From Rotaria sordida (Eukaryota > Rotifera > Eurotatoria > Philodinida > Philodinidae), in the NCBI GenBank assembly GCA_905250125.1, contig CAJNOL010000128.1, forward strand, positions 62,001-126,000: 64,000 nucleotides of DNA. The letters run 5' to 3'. Position 1 is the first letter of the stretch, and every line of letters begins with the position of its first letter. This document shows positions 46,190 through 60,300 of the stretch, piece by piece. The notes under the pieces are model-generated. The model did no database searches. It saw only the letters and a program-made list of their open reading frames with translations, and had not been told where the DNA came from. The position numbers and the translations under genes are program-made.

Positions 46190-48337
46190 CTTCAAATAGA
46201 TATATCTATTATGAATATGAATCAGTGTGTGGTCGTATCAACCGTAGTTTAATTTAAGTAGTTTAGTAGCCATTAGAAAATGCATAGAAACAGTTGATGA
46301 TATTAATGACATCTATTGATAGACAGAGAATCAGTTTTTGTGCTTGCGGGAATTAAAATATATGTTATTTATTAAGATATATAAATAGAATCTTCTATTG
46401 TTAGTATTATTATTTGGAGATTACTGCAATAATCTTTTATTATGTACAAAAAAGATTTATATAAAAAAGAAATATTCTTTAGTATTAACAAAATTGAAAA
46501 AAAAAGAAAATACATTGAAATTTGAGCTGCTTTTGTCAATATATGGGTCATTACTCACTTTTGATTTTCAAAAATTTGCTTTTCTTAAATAAAATTTAAT
46601 AGTTTTTTCAATACGACAAATTTCTTATCATTTGTTTTATTACATGAAGCTTCATTTCATATAACAAATGTCTGAAAGAAATTCAGGAAGTTAATGTTTA
46701 CTTCAAATACTTATCCTTTTTAATATGTATATACAAACATACGATTGATTGTAAAATGAGCTTCACAATTAGACTCTATTCTTTCAAAGCAAACAACTTT
46801 TCTTATTAAATAGATTAAACCCTAGTTGTATTATTGAATTTTCAGCAAAAAAAAAAAAGAAATCTTTTTTTAATGCCAATAAAAGTATTTATCCATTTAT
46901 ATTATATAGAAAAAAAAAGATTCAATATGATGATGATCATCATCATCATCAACATTCTTTATTATTGTTCTTTCGTAAATGTTAAAATTTAATTTTATCC
47001 AATTCAATCTTGTATGTCGGTGTCATTGATAATGCATTTCATTTTTTCTTTCTTTAATACAATGTCAATCAACAAATATTTGCTACTATACTACTACAAC
47101 TAAAATTTTGTTGCTAGAACTCATTTAAACATTCATTTATTGATGTAGGCGGTGTAGAACATCATTCGTCGATAAGTAATACTGGTCCAACAAGCGAAAA
47201 AAGAAAGACGACACATATTACTAGTCTTTATTTGTCTTTCTTTTATGATTGAATTTAAATATGAAAAAAAAATAATAGTGATAGGCGCATCGTCGTCATT
47301 TTTTTTTCTTATTTCGTTTTCTCATTTAGATTTTAAGATGAGCCAGTGATGTGGTGGATAGATGGAAGAAACAAAATTGAAAAAAACAGCTTTTCATGAA
47401 ATAAGAGAGAGAGAGAGAGAGGGTGAGACAAAGAGATGTAATGATCAAATTACGAAAGAACAACAATATTCATACTCTCATAACGAATGACGCGATGGTA
47501 AGTAAAGTGATGACGATAACACGAAGTGGGTGTGTGGACGGTTGATGATCTGAAAGAAAAGAAGCGGGAACAAAAAAAACTGTACTTTAGCAAAGAGGAT
47601 GATGACGTGCTTTTCGCTTTAATATTAAGAATAAAAATGGGAGTGAGAGGATCAACATTAGAAATAAAAGAGAGATTTGTTAAAAAAATTCTTATTGAAT
47701 CATTGTGTAATCATGTCTATTTGTTTGTCTATGTAAAAAAAAAAGCATTTAATTTTATTCGAAGTATTGTTTTCATGTAAGTATTTTTTTTTCTCTTGTT
47801 TTAGAAGTCAATCGACCTTCATTCATCTATTTTCATATTTATATCGTACAACATCTTAAGCTTCTATTTGAACCCTACTAGTATCACCTTGCATGATTAT
47901 TATAAAGCTGGTTTTGAGAGGTGTTTGCATTGATTAATTTACATTTTCTTTTTTCTTGTTCGATGTCGCGAGACGATTAGATTGGATTGATAGATAGATA
48001 TACATATATAAAGCTTCTTTTCTATCTCTTTCTTCATTCTTAAAAGTATTCATATCAAACTCAATAGACAGACTGATGCGTATTTGCTTAAAGCTTAAAT
48101 GAACACGTGCTGATGCTAGTGTTGTTGTCGTAGAGAGGCGATTATTGCATCTTTTCGTTCGAATAATGAACAATACATATATACATACATACATACATAC
48201 ATACATCGGTCAACGACAAGCAAGTGCCAATATACTTTAGATGATCAAAGTTTGCTTTATTTCTCTGTCTATTGATAATTACACTTGTCGATAGTTAAAT
48301 GATTACAATTTCATTTATTGTTTCGTCTACTTTCTAG
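46190..48337. promoter_or_regulatory. Divergent intergenic region NPHP1 / ABCA gene
   Basis: Start codons face apart over 2.1 kb. It contains a (ga)n run at about 47405-47422, a (tgat/atca)n stretch at 46928-46952 and a (acat)n tract at 48177-48207. TTTCTAG directly before the ABCA start looks like a splice acceptor, so an untranslated 5' exon of the ABCA gene may lie here. No protein exon is supported. Confidence 0.45.
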
Positions 48338-51300
48338 ATGGCATTTGCACAATTCCGAATATTATTTAAAAAGAATTTTCTTCTTCGTCGTCGGCAACCG
48401 GTAGATATTTAATTAATATTTTATTAATATGTATTTTTCTTTATTATTATTATAAAAAATTTTTTTCAGGTACTTTTTATTTTTGAGCTTGTATGGCCTT
48501 TATTACTTTTTTCTATTGTTGCTATTGTTCGAAAAACTTCACCAACTCAAAATCGACCAGCATGTAAATTAATTTCACCAAAAAAAAAACAATTTCTTTT
48601 TTCATCTTTACAAAATATATTTTATTTTTTGTTAAAATAGGTTATTATAATCCTATGCCTTTACCTAATAGTGGTACAATCGGTTTTCTTCAAAGTTTTT
48701 TGTGCAATACAAATATTAGTTGTCGTTTAAAGCCCTTCGATGTTCAAACATCGTCGTTAAAAAATTAGTAAAAATAAATAAAATTTGCTTTTTGTTTTTT
48801 TAAAAGAAAACAATTTTTTCATTGAAATTTTAGTTTTCCATCTGTTTATGATGGAATACTTGGTTTAACAGAAACAGAAGGTGTAAATACTGTTCTATAT
48901 AATTTACCTAATTTAACACGTAGTGTTGATCATATAAATAATGCATTCAATGATACATTTTTACAAAAAATCTTAGATGGAGAATTTTTTATGTATGATT
49001 TATTTAATAATACAAATGAATTGAAAAATAATTTATTATTAACTGGAATGCCAAATGATTTAATTAATGATTTTTTAAATGGTTCATTTAATTTAACAGA
49101 AATTTATGATACATTTAATCAAACAATTAATTTAGAATCATTTTGTCGTAATGATTTTCTTAATCATCTTCTTACAGTTGATAATTTAACAAATCCTGAT
49201 ATTGTTATTCAAGCATTATGTCAATTAAATGTTCGAAATCTTACAAAGGATATTAATACATTTCTTAGTCAACTTAATTATGATAAAATTAATAAATATG
49301 TAAGTTTAATATTAAAAAAAAAATTATCGATGAAAGAGAAAAAACGCATTTGTTGTTTTTTCTTTGTTTATTTAAGTTTGGTAATATTTCTCAATTAATC
49401 AATGGACAAGAACTTAGAGATAAAATTCAAAAATTAAAAGATTTAGAAAATACTATTAAACAATTAAGTTCATATGCAGATTTAATAAAAAATATGCCAA
49501 ATATGACAGAAATAGCACGAATAATTCCACGATTAATACAGATTATTGAACTTGTACAAAATCAACGAGATTTAATACAACTGTAAGTTTAAATTGACTA
49601 ATGTCAGTATAAATCCGAAATCAGTTTCGATTTGATTTGTGGTATCTAATTCTTTTGAAACCGTTGAACTCTACTCTTCACACATGTCTCTATAGTTCAT
49701 CTTTCTCAGTCAAGTAACAATATAGTATATTTTTTGTTCAAAATCGATGAGACGAAGGCCGGAGTACTGTATATTTTACGGTATTTTTTTAGATCAAAGC
49801 AATGATTTTTCTCAAAAACACTGAGAAAACTGATTTTTAAGTTTCAACTTCAAATTTTGCACAGAGATAAACCTTAATGATGCTCGTTCTTTTTTTACTA
49901 CTGTTGGTTCTCAATGACGATACAATTGATTCGCCCGAAATTTTAATCAAAGATAGAGCATCTAAAACCAGGAGATATGTGGTCGAGGAAAACAATATAG
50001 AACTTGAGCCTACTTACGACTCCTCCCGGCAACTTTGCCCAGTTAGTCTGAAAAAAAGCTTTTGTAGATACCTGAGACTATATCTCAGAAGTAGTTTTAA
50101 GCTTTTGGAAAAATCTCTGTTTTATGAGAGAAATACATAATAGTTCAGATTCAAAATCCGGGATGTTAGCGTTCAGAACTCTATAAGTGCTGATAGAAAG
50201 GTCAAAAACGAAAATACTCGATATCATCTCCAAAGAATGCTTCTAAGTATCTATGGTAAAAACTTCAAGCGTATTGATTGTATCCTTTTCAAGAAACAGG
50301 AGATTACTCTTAAACACAATTGTTTATTGTGAAAGCTCCCGATCTTTTCGTCGTGCCTATGTTAAAAGCATGTTGTTTACATCGATCATATACACTCTTA
50401 GATTTGATGTTCTTGTTTCATGATAGAAGCAAATCTTGTTAGAGCCTGTCTCTATGCAAAGTTTTAAGTCAAAATTTGAGAATCACTTTTACCATTGTTT
50501 CTAAAAGAGCTATGGCTTTGATTTAAAAAATATCGTAAAAATATAATATCTCCTCAGCAATAAGTTTACAGTAGAAACTCTTTTCAAAGTATTTATAACT
50601 TATTTGAGTTTATATGATGCACATTGTTTTGATTCAAAAAGTGATTAATCATTGGGAAATTTTTTTCATTAAGATATTTTTAAGATATCATTCGTCAATA
50701 TTTATTTTCGAAAAATTTATTCAAATCATCTGTATGCCATCTCTTATTTCTAGTTTTGGTCAAATCTTAGTTGACTTACATATCATTACTGAAGAACGTA
50801 TTATATTACAATTGTATGAAATTACTCAAATGTTTGTTGATTTTCTTCAACGTTATGATAATATGAGTAAATATTTCTAATAGAAATTTGTTTTTTTTTT
50901 AATTTTTCTAAATAAAAATGTATATTAATTCTTTTGTTTTTCTTGTTAGCTCAAACTTTAACAGCTGACCAATTATTTAATAATTTAACATTAAATATAA
51001 TTTTACAATCAGATTTAACACTATCAAAAGAATTTGAAGGTTTAATATTAACGTCAAAAATAAATTATCTTGTTGTAAGATTAAAATATATTTTTTTTTT
51101 ATTTCAAAAATTATTTAATATATTGAATTTTTATTTTAAAGTTAGCAGATTTTCTTGTCGGAAAAATAACTGAAACACCAAAACATCGATTATTTTGTCT
51201 TCAACCTGGTTTTTGGACTTTATTTATTATCGATGATACAACTTCAAAAAATCTTAAAGATCGTGTTGATCGTTATTGTGGTATTCATAATAATCTTGAT

Positions 51301-54300
51301 TCTGTTTATAATAAATTAATAAATGGTATTCGTATTGACCAGGTAATTTATTTCTTAGAAATTTATTTAAACATAAAATTCTTTGTTTTTTTATTATTAT
51401 TATTATTATTAGTTACAAAAGTATTTTACTGATATGCGTCTTTCATTCATGGCATTTGAAGGTTTAGCAAATATATTATTTACAATAAATAAAGCAGGAT
51501 CATTTGAAAATGATTTACGTTTAACACTTGATAGTGTTTCAGCTGTTAGTGAATTATTAACAAGAACAAAAACAGCTGGAGTTAATCTTTATGCGTAAAT
51601 TATTTGATTTTTGATTTTTTTTTCTTATTAATTTTTCATTTTATTCTTATAGTTCATATAATTTTGTTAAAAGAATAACAAAAACATTTAATCCAAATTT
51701 ATTAAAAACACCGATATTTAATACACTTGATATAGTCATACCAGTTTTAACACCATTATTTAATTTGGATCAATTTATTTCTTTAATAGCTGGAGTTCCA
51801 CGTGGAACTGTTGATAATGTTATAAATAATATTAATATAATTAATAATTTTTTAACAACACCAGCTCCAACAAAAGTAAATATTAAAAGTGCAAAAAAGA
51901 AAAATTTGATTTTGAATTTATTTATTTTTATTCACTTAGATTATGCGTTTAACAACAACGGCAAATATTTCAAATATAAGAACAACAACAAAACCTCGAT
52001 CAAGAGCTCGTTATATTGATTGGTCAACACTTTTTCAATCAAATAATTTTCTTCAACAAAATATGCCAAAATCATTTGTTATTCCACAGAATATTGCCGA
52101 TTATAGTCAATGGGTCAAACGACAAAAACGAGTATGTATAATCTCATCTTTTAAATCAAATTTTTCTATGATTACAGTTAAATTTTTCACAATCTAAAGT
52201 AGATTCAAACATACAGACTTGTATTCTTGGAAATTTTTTCCTTCGAATAAAAATAGAAAAAAATCTCAATATTTTTATACATACATACGCATATGAGTGC
52301 TTGCATAAAAGATGCGAATACCTTCAAAATGAAAAATGATGTGTTGTATTCCAGTAACATTTAGTTCATTCCGTGGACACCAAGAATTCTTCGAACTATT
52401 TTAGCTAACGAGATATTCATCCATAAAGTGGGAAAACTTCAGCTTATAAATAAAGTCCATTGATATAGATGAATATTCAACAAATTAGAACTAAAGCTCT
52501 CCTTTCGGCACTTCTGAAGAACGATCCATTAGAAAGTTTTAAAATAGACAGATCTCAATGAGTAGAACAAAAGTTGCCATAGACTTAATGCTGTCCTGTA
52601 GAAAATATTGGAATTGTAAGAGCAAAAAATGCGTTCGTTCACTTCACAATACGTCTCATAGGGCTAAAAATTCTTTTACCGATACTAGACACTGTTTGAG
52701 TTGTCTACTTTTTATCTTCTTTCGTTCAAATAAAAACATCAAACTCCTGAGAGTATCCTCAAAAATGCATGTTGTTTTTTACTAAAGCTTGTTTTTGTAA
52801 ATCTTGGCAAAAGTCACCAGCATTCCGTATTTTGACATAAGAAAAACTAGGAACTCAAAATACTTTCTAATATAAGTAGGAGAAAGTTTGAGCTTGATCG
52901 GATCCACTACGGTTGAGATATGAGGGATGATTCTCCACTTTTTTTTTTATCAAAAAACTTATTTTTCAAAAATAACGAAATAATATGTAAATTTTCAGCG
53001 TAAATGTTCCATATTTCCCGGTTTTTTGGGCTTTTATATAAATATCGAGTAAATTTAAAATAGAAAATAACAAAAATGAGAAATTTTATGATGTTTGGTC
53101 GGGAAGAGTGAAGGCACGTCCTTCATTCAGCGGAGTCTAATGAGCACTGAGAAGCTTGTTTCTGAATCGGCATGGTATGATTCTAATTAAGATACAATTA
53201 CAATGAACACATTCAGCACTCTACAGTACTGCAGTTCTATATTATTCTGTTCTGAGAGTTTCACAGACAATGAACGTATCTTTCTCGAAATATTCAATAT
53301 ACAAAAAAGCAACAGTTTACCATAGGACGAGACAATAATCGAGTTTTCCGTGAAATCGAATTTATGAGAAAGATATGTTCGTTTTCATTGAACTATCGAA
53401 TGATTATCAAACATGCCTATCGGCAAAATTTCATGTCGAAACTGTTTGTTTTGAATTTTACAGCAATGTCTTGTCTTAGTCTCACTGAGATCTACTCATA
53501 GTCATAATATGAAGTCGAACGGTATCTGACGGTTGTATATGTTCCTTCGTAAGAGAAGAAACTTTTTTCCTTATTTATTGATTGTATATGAAATAATACT
53601 TTTCTATTCTTTTTCAATATATTTTATTTGAAATCTAATAAAATGAGATGTTTTTTTTTTAAATTTTAGCAACTTGATCTATTATCTGGTTTTCTTGCTC
53701 AAACAAAATCTCCAAATTCTGCCGATTCAACATTGTTTGATGTGCCTGATTTTGTTAAAATGTTCAATAGATTTTCTCCTGAAACACTTGAATTTCTTTG
53801 TATAGAACCATTAGTTAATTTAATACCAAATGATCCTGTACTTAATTATATATTCGGTATTACACGTGTATTTGAATTAATTAATACATTTATGTCAATA
53901 ATAACATCAACAAATCGTATACGTTGTTTACACAATCCTAATTATGATTATGATCAAATATCACAATTTCTTCGTTTAAATAAAACAGCTGGATTGGTAA
54001 AATAAAAAGAAAACAAAACTAAAAAATTTTAATTTTAACTTTAAAATACTTTTGTTTTCTTTTTTAGATTCGTGATCTTGTTAAAAATGGTTTTCAATCA
54101 AAATTTAGTTGTTCATTAGTAGTTGATGTTGTTAAAAATATTCAAGTCTATCAAGATTTAGTTAATATTATGCAACATAATACAATAACACTTGATACAC
54201 TTGAATGTTTAAAAGAAACATTACTTCAAATATTTGAACGTTTAAAAATTTTACCTGGCTTATTTCGTTTTATATTCAGTGATTCATCATTAATTAAATC

Positions 54301-57300
54301 AATAAAACAATTAATGCCATTAATTCAAATATTTTCACCTATGTTTTCTCAAGAAAGTTTTAAATTTGTACAATTAAATGATATGATTGAAAATGCAAAT
54401 AATTTTACATTATTTTTACAACAAAAACGAAATATAACATCATTTAATCAATGGTATTTTAATACGAGATTAGTAAGTATTTAGATTCTTAGAAAAAAAA
54501 AGTATAACAACAGCATATTTTTGATTTCTCTAATGCTAAACACCTAGTTCAAAACCGGATAGTGATTTAAATAAGAGTGTGGGTACAGTCACACCCTCGT
54601 TAACAGTGGTTGATCCTGATAGATTCTTTAAATAAGTCTTTTATATAACATATTAAAAAGAATATTGCAGAAAGTTCGTTTTTCGAATTAATTTATTTCT
54701 GTTGTCGATTCTTGTTTTGAATTCAATTAAAAGTTTATATAGTATGTCTTATACATATAGGTTTTTATTTTATATCTATGAACAGAGTATTTAAATGAAC
54801 AAAGACTTTATCTAAAATAAAAACGAATTTTTCTGATTGTTAATATTTTCTAACATTGGTATCAACATGATATCATTTCAACTCGGATCTTGTCAACGTT
54901 TCTCATAAATTCGTTGGATAAATTGTACATTGTATGGCTTCATTGAAAGATACTGAGTCATAATTTAGCTTGTTGTTGTTCGTGAAATGGAGCAGGCTGT
55001 TGAAGCTATTCGAACACTCGATATTAGTACATTTTCACAAACATAATGGATTTTGTCGATTTTCTCTTGTGTAATTTTTGAAAGATCTTTCAAATTGTTG
55101 TCGATTTATTACTATACTGATCTCGCAAAAGCATTGAAAAACATCTCTAATACAGTCTATGTCTGACATTTGTATATCAAATTCCACTTGCATTTTTTCT
55201 TTCACTATGATAGATGTCAAATCTATTTCTATTGTAATGTTTATATATACAGACATTTGCCTGAAATTATACAGAAGAAAACTTCAAACAATATATTATA
55301 AATATATAAATTGCTCGAACGCTACAAGAAATATTTGCGTAAACTTTTCCCGCTGATTTTTAGGAGACCCTGTATACCAGAATTCGATAGATGAACCATG
55401 ATGGCAAGGTTTCTAAAAGTACCGAGCACGATAGTTTTCAAGTCCTAGAAGACTATGTTCCATTTAAAAGAAAACAAATGAGTGCTCACCGCATTTTCTA
55501 CAACCTTCCCTTAAAAACGTTAAAGTATTGTAAAAACCAGAAAAAGGGATTTTTAAAAATTTCTTAAAGCGAGGTCGTAGAAAATGTGACAACCCGTCAT
55601 TTTGTTCTCTCTAAAATGGCNNNNNNNNNNTTTTTTTTTTTATTTCGTTTTTTTTTGTTTTTAAGAAATTTAATGGTTTGAATATTGAACGTTTAATTAA
55701 TGAAATACCGATGATTAAAAATGATTTTGAATTATTAAGTAATGAAAATCAATGGTTAATGGGACTTATTGATGGAATTAATACAGAAGAAATATCACCA
55801 AAAGAGATTTATATATTATTTATGAATTTTACAAGTCATTTTCCAGAATTTCAAAGATTAGAATCAAAGTAGAAAGGAAAAAAAACGATTTTTTTGAATT
55901 TTAAGTTTAATTATTTTTTTCATTTTATAGTGTTTCACATCTTATTGAAAAATATTTTTGGGCTTTACCAAATGAATCAATGCAATATTTGGTTTTATCT
56001 ATTGTTGATGGTCTTGAAATTATACATAATTTGACTATTTTATTACAAGATAGTTTAAAAGGATGTGAGTCAGCAAAAAAAGAAAAAAGAAAATTAAGCA
56101 TTTCAATAAATTATTTATTTTTTTTTATTTTCTATTTTTAGTACCTATGAAAGATATATTTAGAAATTTTACATTTATTACTAATAAACTAATGCGAGAC
56201 TATGGCTTTTCTAATTCAACAATTGAACTTTTTAAACAATCTCGTTTATTCAAAGATCCAATGGTAAGTTTATTATTTGTTTACATATTAAATTTAATTT
56301 ATTACTTTTTTTTTTATTCTTTTTTAGATTTTATTTAATCTATATTCTGAATATCGTCAAACTGTATGTGATGTTAATTTATTAAATAGAACAATTTATA
56401 AAGTTTGGCCGTATTTACAATTTAATCCAAATATGAGTATAGAAGAATTATCACAATATGCATGTAATATGTCATTAGAAAATCAAAGTAAAGTTATTAA
56501 TATAATATTTAAACATTTTCTTCTACCAGATAAATTACAAATGGTAAAAAAAAGAATATTTTCAATTGATTGAATGTATTTTTTTTTTTTATTAAGTTTT
56601 ATAAAAGTGGTGGACATCATATTGCTAATTTATTTAATATGGATGAAAAAGAAGTTGATGTTTTTAAACAAGTTGGTCCTATTGTAAAAGATGTTAATGA
56701 ATTATTAAAACGTGTTAAAAGATTAAATCAACAAATTGATTCATCACAAAGTAAGATAATAATTTATGAATTCTGTTTGTTTTTTTTTATAGTTTTATTA
56801 TTTAAAAATATTTTAGATCAAGATCAATTTACAAAAATAACAAATATATTTTGTGCTGAAATTGATAAACCATCAAATCCACAAAGACAAGTTGCTGATG
56901 AAGAAAATTTTTTTGAACAAATTAAAGATGTATTAACAAAAACAAATCAATCAGAATCATCACGTCAACAAACTTCAGAATCAATTTTAGAAGGTAAAAT
57001 AATGAAAATAACTTTATTTAAAAAAAAAAACTAAATAGTTTATTTTATGTTTATAGATGATAGTGTTGATTGTTCAGATATACGAAGAACTATTGAACAA
57101 AGTAGTGATGTTGGTTATATTGTTTGGCCATTGATTAAACCATTACTTCTTGGAAAAATTTTATATGCACCTGCAACACCAGTTTCTAATGCAATTATTG
57201 CAAAGGTAAATTTTTAATTTTTCAGTAGTATTAATCGATTGTTTAAGGTTAAAATGAAAAATCATTCGATTGGCTTGTATTTTGATGTAACAAAGTGTTG

Positions 57301-60300
57301 AGACCAAAGTTGAATTAACCCATAATTCAATTTCAATAGAGTTCTTAAGATGCCATCAGAATCATATTTAGATTCGATCAGATCCTACAGTTAGACTCAA
57401 TCGGAAGAGAATATAATCAATTAATTCTTACAGAAATTTCGTCTAAATATGATTGTTTGTATTCCTATTGGATTTTTGTTGAGAATTTCGACCACTGAGT
57501 TCGTCTCAAATTACTCACCTTTATGCAATTATTAGACAATCAATTAATACAAACGATGTTGAGAATTTTGATTAACAAACAAAAAAAACCGCACAGAATG
57601 AAATTTCAATTCAAATTTTTTTTCCCTTGTCAATATAACTCGGCCAAATAATCATTAATAGGAAAATTCGCACTTTCCGATTACAAACAAATTTGAATAG
57701 ATCTTAATTCAAACTACTAAAAACCAATTTTAGCTTCTTTGAATATAATAAATCTTTAGTCTTTTATTAGTAGAACAAGCTAAGACACACCAATATATCA
57801 TAAAGAAACTTTCAGTTAAAGATGTGCAGGATAAAAGTTAGAAAATTTTACTCACAAAAGATCTCCCCAAACATTTCCTTTCAATTTCAACAAATTTTTT
57901 TTTGCCAGAGATACTACATAGTGTTCTAATAAAAAACCTAAAATGATTGGGGTTCCTATTGAGATTTGGCTAAACTATCGAATTTTTTTCTAGAGGTCTC
58001 AAGTTTTCGAAAAACTCACATTTTTGAAATTTGATTTGAAACTTTGTGTATGTAGAGAACTCAACAAGACTAGCTTCTATAGAAAAATTCAGAAGTTTTG
58101 AATGAAAATCTTTTCGAGATATGAAACTTTTAAAAAAGTTGTTCATGCGATCCCTGGAGGGAATTTAAATGTAAAACATGATGTAGCTGTTGTTGCTAAT
58201 CACAAGGAAATCTATATGTTTAAAGTCTCATATAGGAATAAAATTAACACAATGAAATCTTCACTTTTACTCTTTAAAAATTGTACAAGTCTATCTCAAA
58301 AATCCTATGAAGAATTTACTTTCTATAACACAATCTTATAATGAACATCAATCGAAATATTTCGATGTAAAAAAAAAACAAAATATTTTCTTATAGGTCA
58401 ACAAAACATTTGAAGAATTAGATAAAATTCATCAATTTGCCAAAGCTTGGGTTAAATCTTCACTTAATTTAACAGTTTTATTTGGTGATCTACAAAATAC
58501 CAATAATATTAAAGTAAAAAGAAAAAATTTATCTAAATCAATCTTACTTTTATTATTATTATTATTATAAATTATTTCTAGAAAGTTTTATCAAATCGTT
58601 TGTTTCAAGAATTATTTAATAATATAATTGGAATAAATACATTTGATATGGAATCAATAATATCAATGTTACAAAATTTTAGTGGTGGAACAAATACTGA
58701 TGTTTTAAAAAATATTGAAATGATTATGAAACAATTTAGTGATTATTTACCATGTATTGAATTAAATCGTTTTGAAGCACTTCAATCCGAAAATGAACTT
58801 GTTGAACGTGCTAAAGAATTACATCGAAATCGAATGGTTATTGCTGGTAACAAAAACAAAAAAAAAAAAGAAATTTCTTTGAAAAATAATTTATGTATGA
58901 TGTTTTTTTTTTTTTCGTGTCTTAGGAATTGTTTTTACAAATTTAAATAGTTCAAATCCAAATGCTAATTTTCTTCCACCACATATTCAAATTAAAATTC
59001 GTATGGATGTTGATAGTGTACGAACAACAGAACAATTAACAAGTTGGTTATTTTTTCCTGGTCCAGAAAATGATTATTTTCGTGAAATGCATTATTTACG
59101 AGGATTTGTACAAATACAAGATTTAATTGAACGTGCTGTTATTGATTTACATTTTGAAGATAATGGTAAAATACCAACAAATCCTGTTGTTTATATGCAA
59201 TTAATGCCATATCCATGTTATCGTGGTGATCCGTAAGTTGAATTTTATTTGTTTGTTTATTTAATGTTTTATTTTATTTTAATTTAGTGGAAAAGAATCA
59301 TCGTATGTTAATTATTTTATTTTACCAATTTTGGGAACATTAATGTGGACAGGTAAATAATTTAGTTTTATATTTAAATATAATAATTTTTATTTTTATT
59401 TTTGAAAAATATTTAGCAACATTAGGTGTATCAATAAAAAATTTAATGCGTGAACGTGAAAGAAATGTTGAACAAGTATTGATTGAAATTTCTTTTTTTT
59501 ATTTTTCTTTGAAATTCACTTTATTCTTGTTTAGACAATGAAAATTATGGGTCTTAATTCAACTGTAAATTTTATTTCTTGGTTAATTAGTTCATATATA
59601 CCAATGTTTTTTGTATCGATTATTGTTGCTGGTAAACTATCGAAAAACAAAAAAATTTTGATTTTTTTTTTTTCAAATAAACTTTTATATTTTAGTTGTT
59701 CTTAAATATGGTGGAATTTTTCCAGCAACAGAACTTACTGTAACAATAACACCATTACTTACTCTTGCTCTGTCAGCATTAATGCTTGGGTTTGTATAAA
59801 TTTTATAACTAAAAATAATGAAGATTCTCAAAATCATTTTGACATAATGATAAGCTACAGTGTCGAAAGTGTTTTTGAAGGCTTATCATAAAATATATAA
59901 TTGTATTTATTCTCCTATCGTTATTGATTGGCCTTGGTGTTGATCCCGGGTCCGCTTAAAAATAATTTAGTCTCGATCCCACCGAGATCGGCATCATCTT
60001 GTCCATATCTAGTACGGAGATCGAAGCTATGAGTATTTATTGAATCAATGAACTACGAACTTAGTCTTTAGAAACTTATGTTTGTCTGCTATTGTAACAT
60101 CTATTAGAGGATTTCTAAGAATATTATATTAGATGCAGGGCTCTCGATAATTTTTAGAAAGATAATAGGAGGTTTTCTGTCTAGCAGGAAGTGACTGAGA
60201 AAGCCAGCCTCCTTAAATTTTGCAAACACGATGTAAAAAAGAGGGTGAGTATGAGATTACTTGAGATATGTTTGAATTTTACCTACGTCAGTTTGAACAA

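Noticed and set aside
48177..48207. Regular (acat)n tract, considered as a CRISPR-like or satellite array
   Set aside because: It is a short simple microsatellite of about seven units with no spacers.
57206..58396. Possible extra ABCA exon in a 79-codon frame at 58102-58341
   Set aside because: The frame lies in repeat DNA shared with 29345-30030 and CCT7 intron 1, and flanking exons already join in frame without it.
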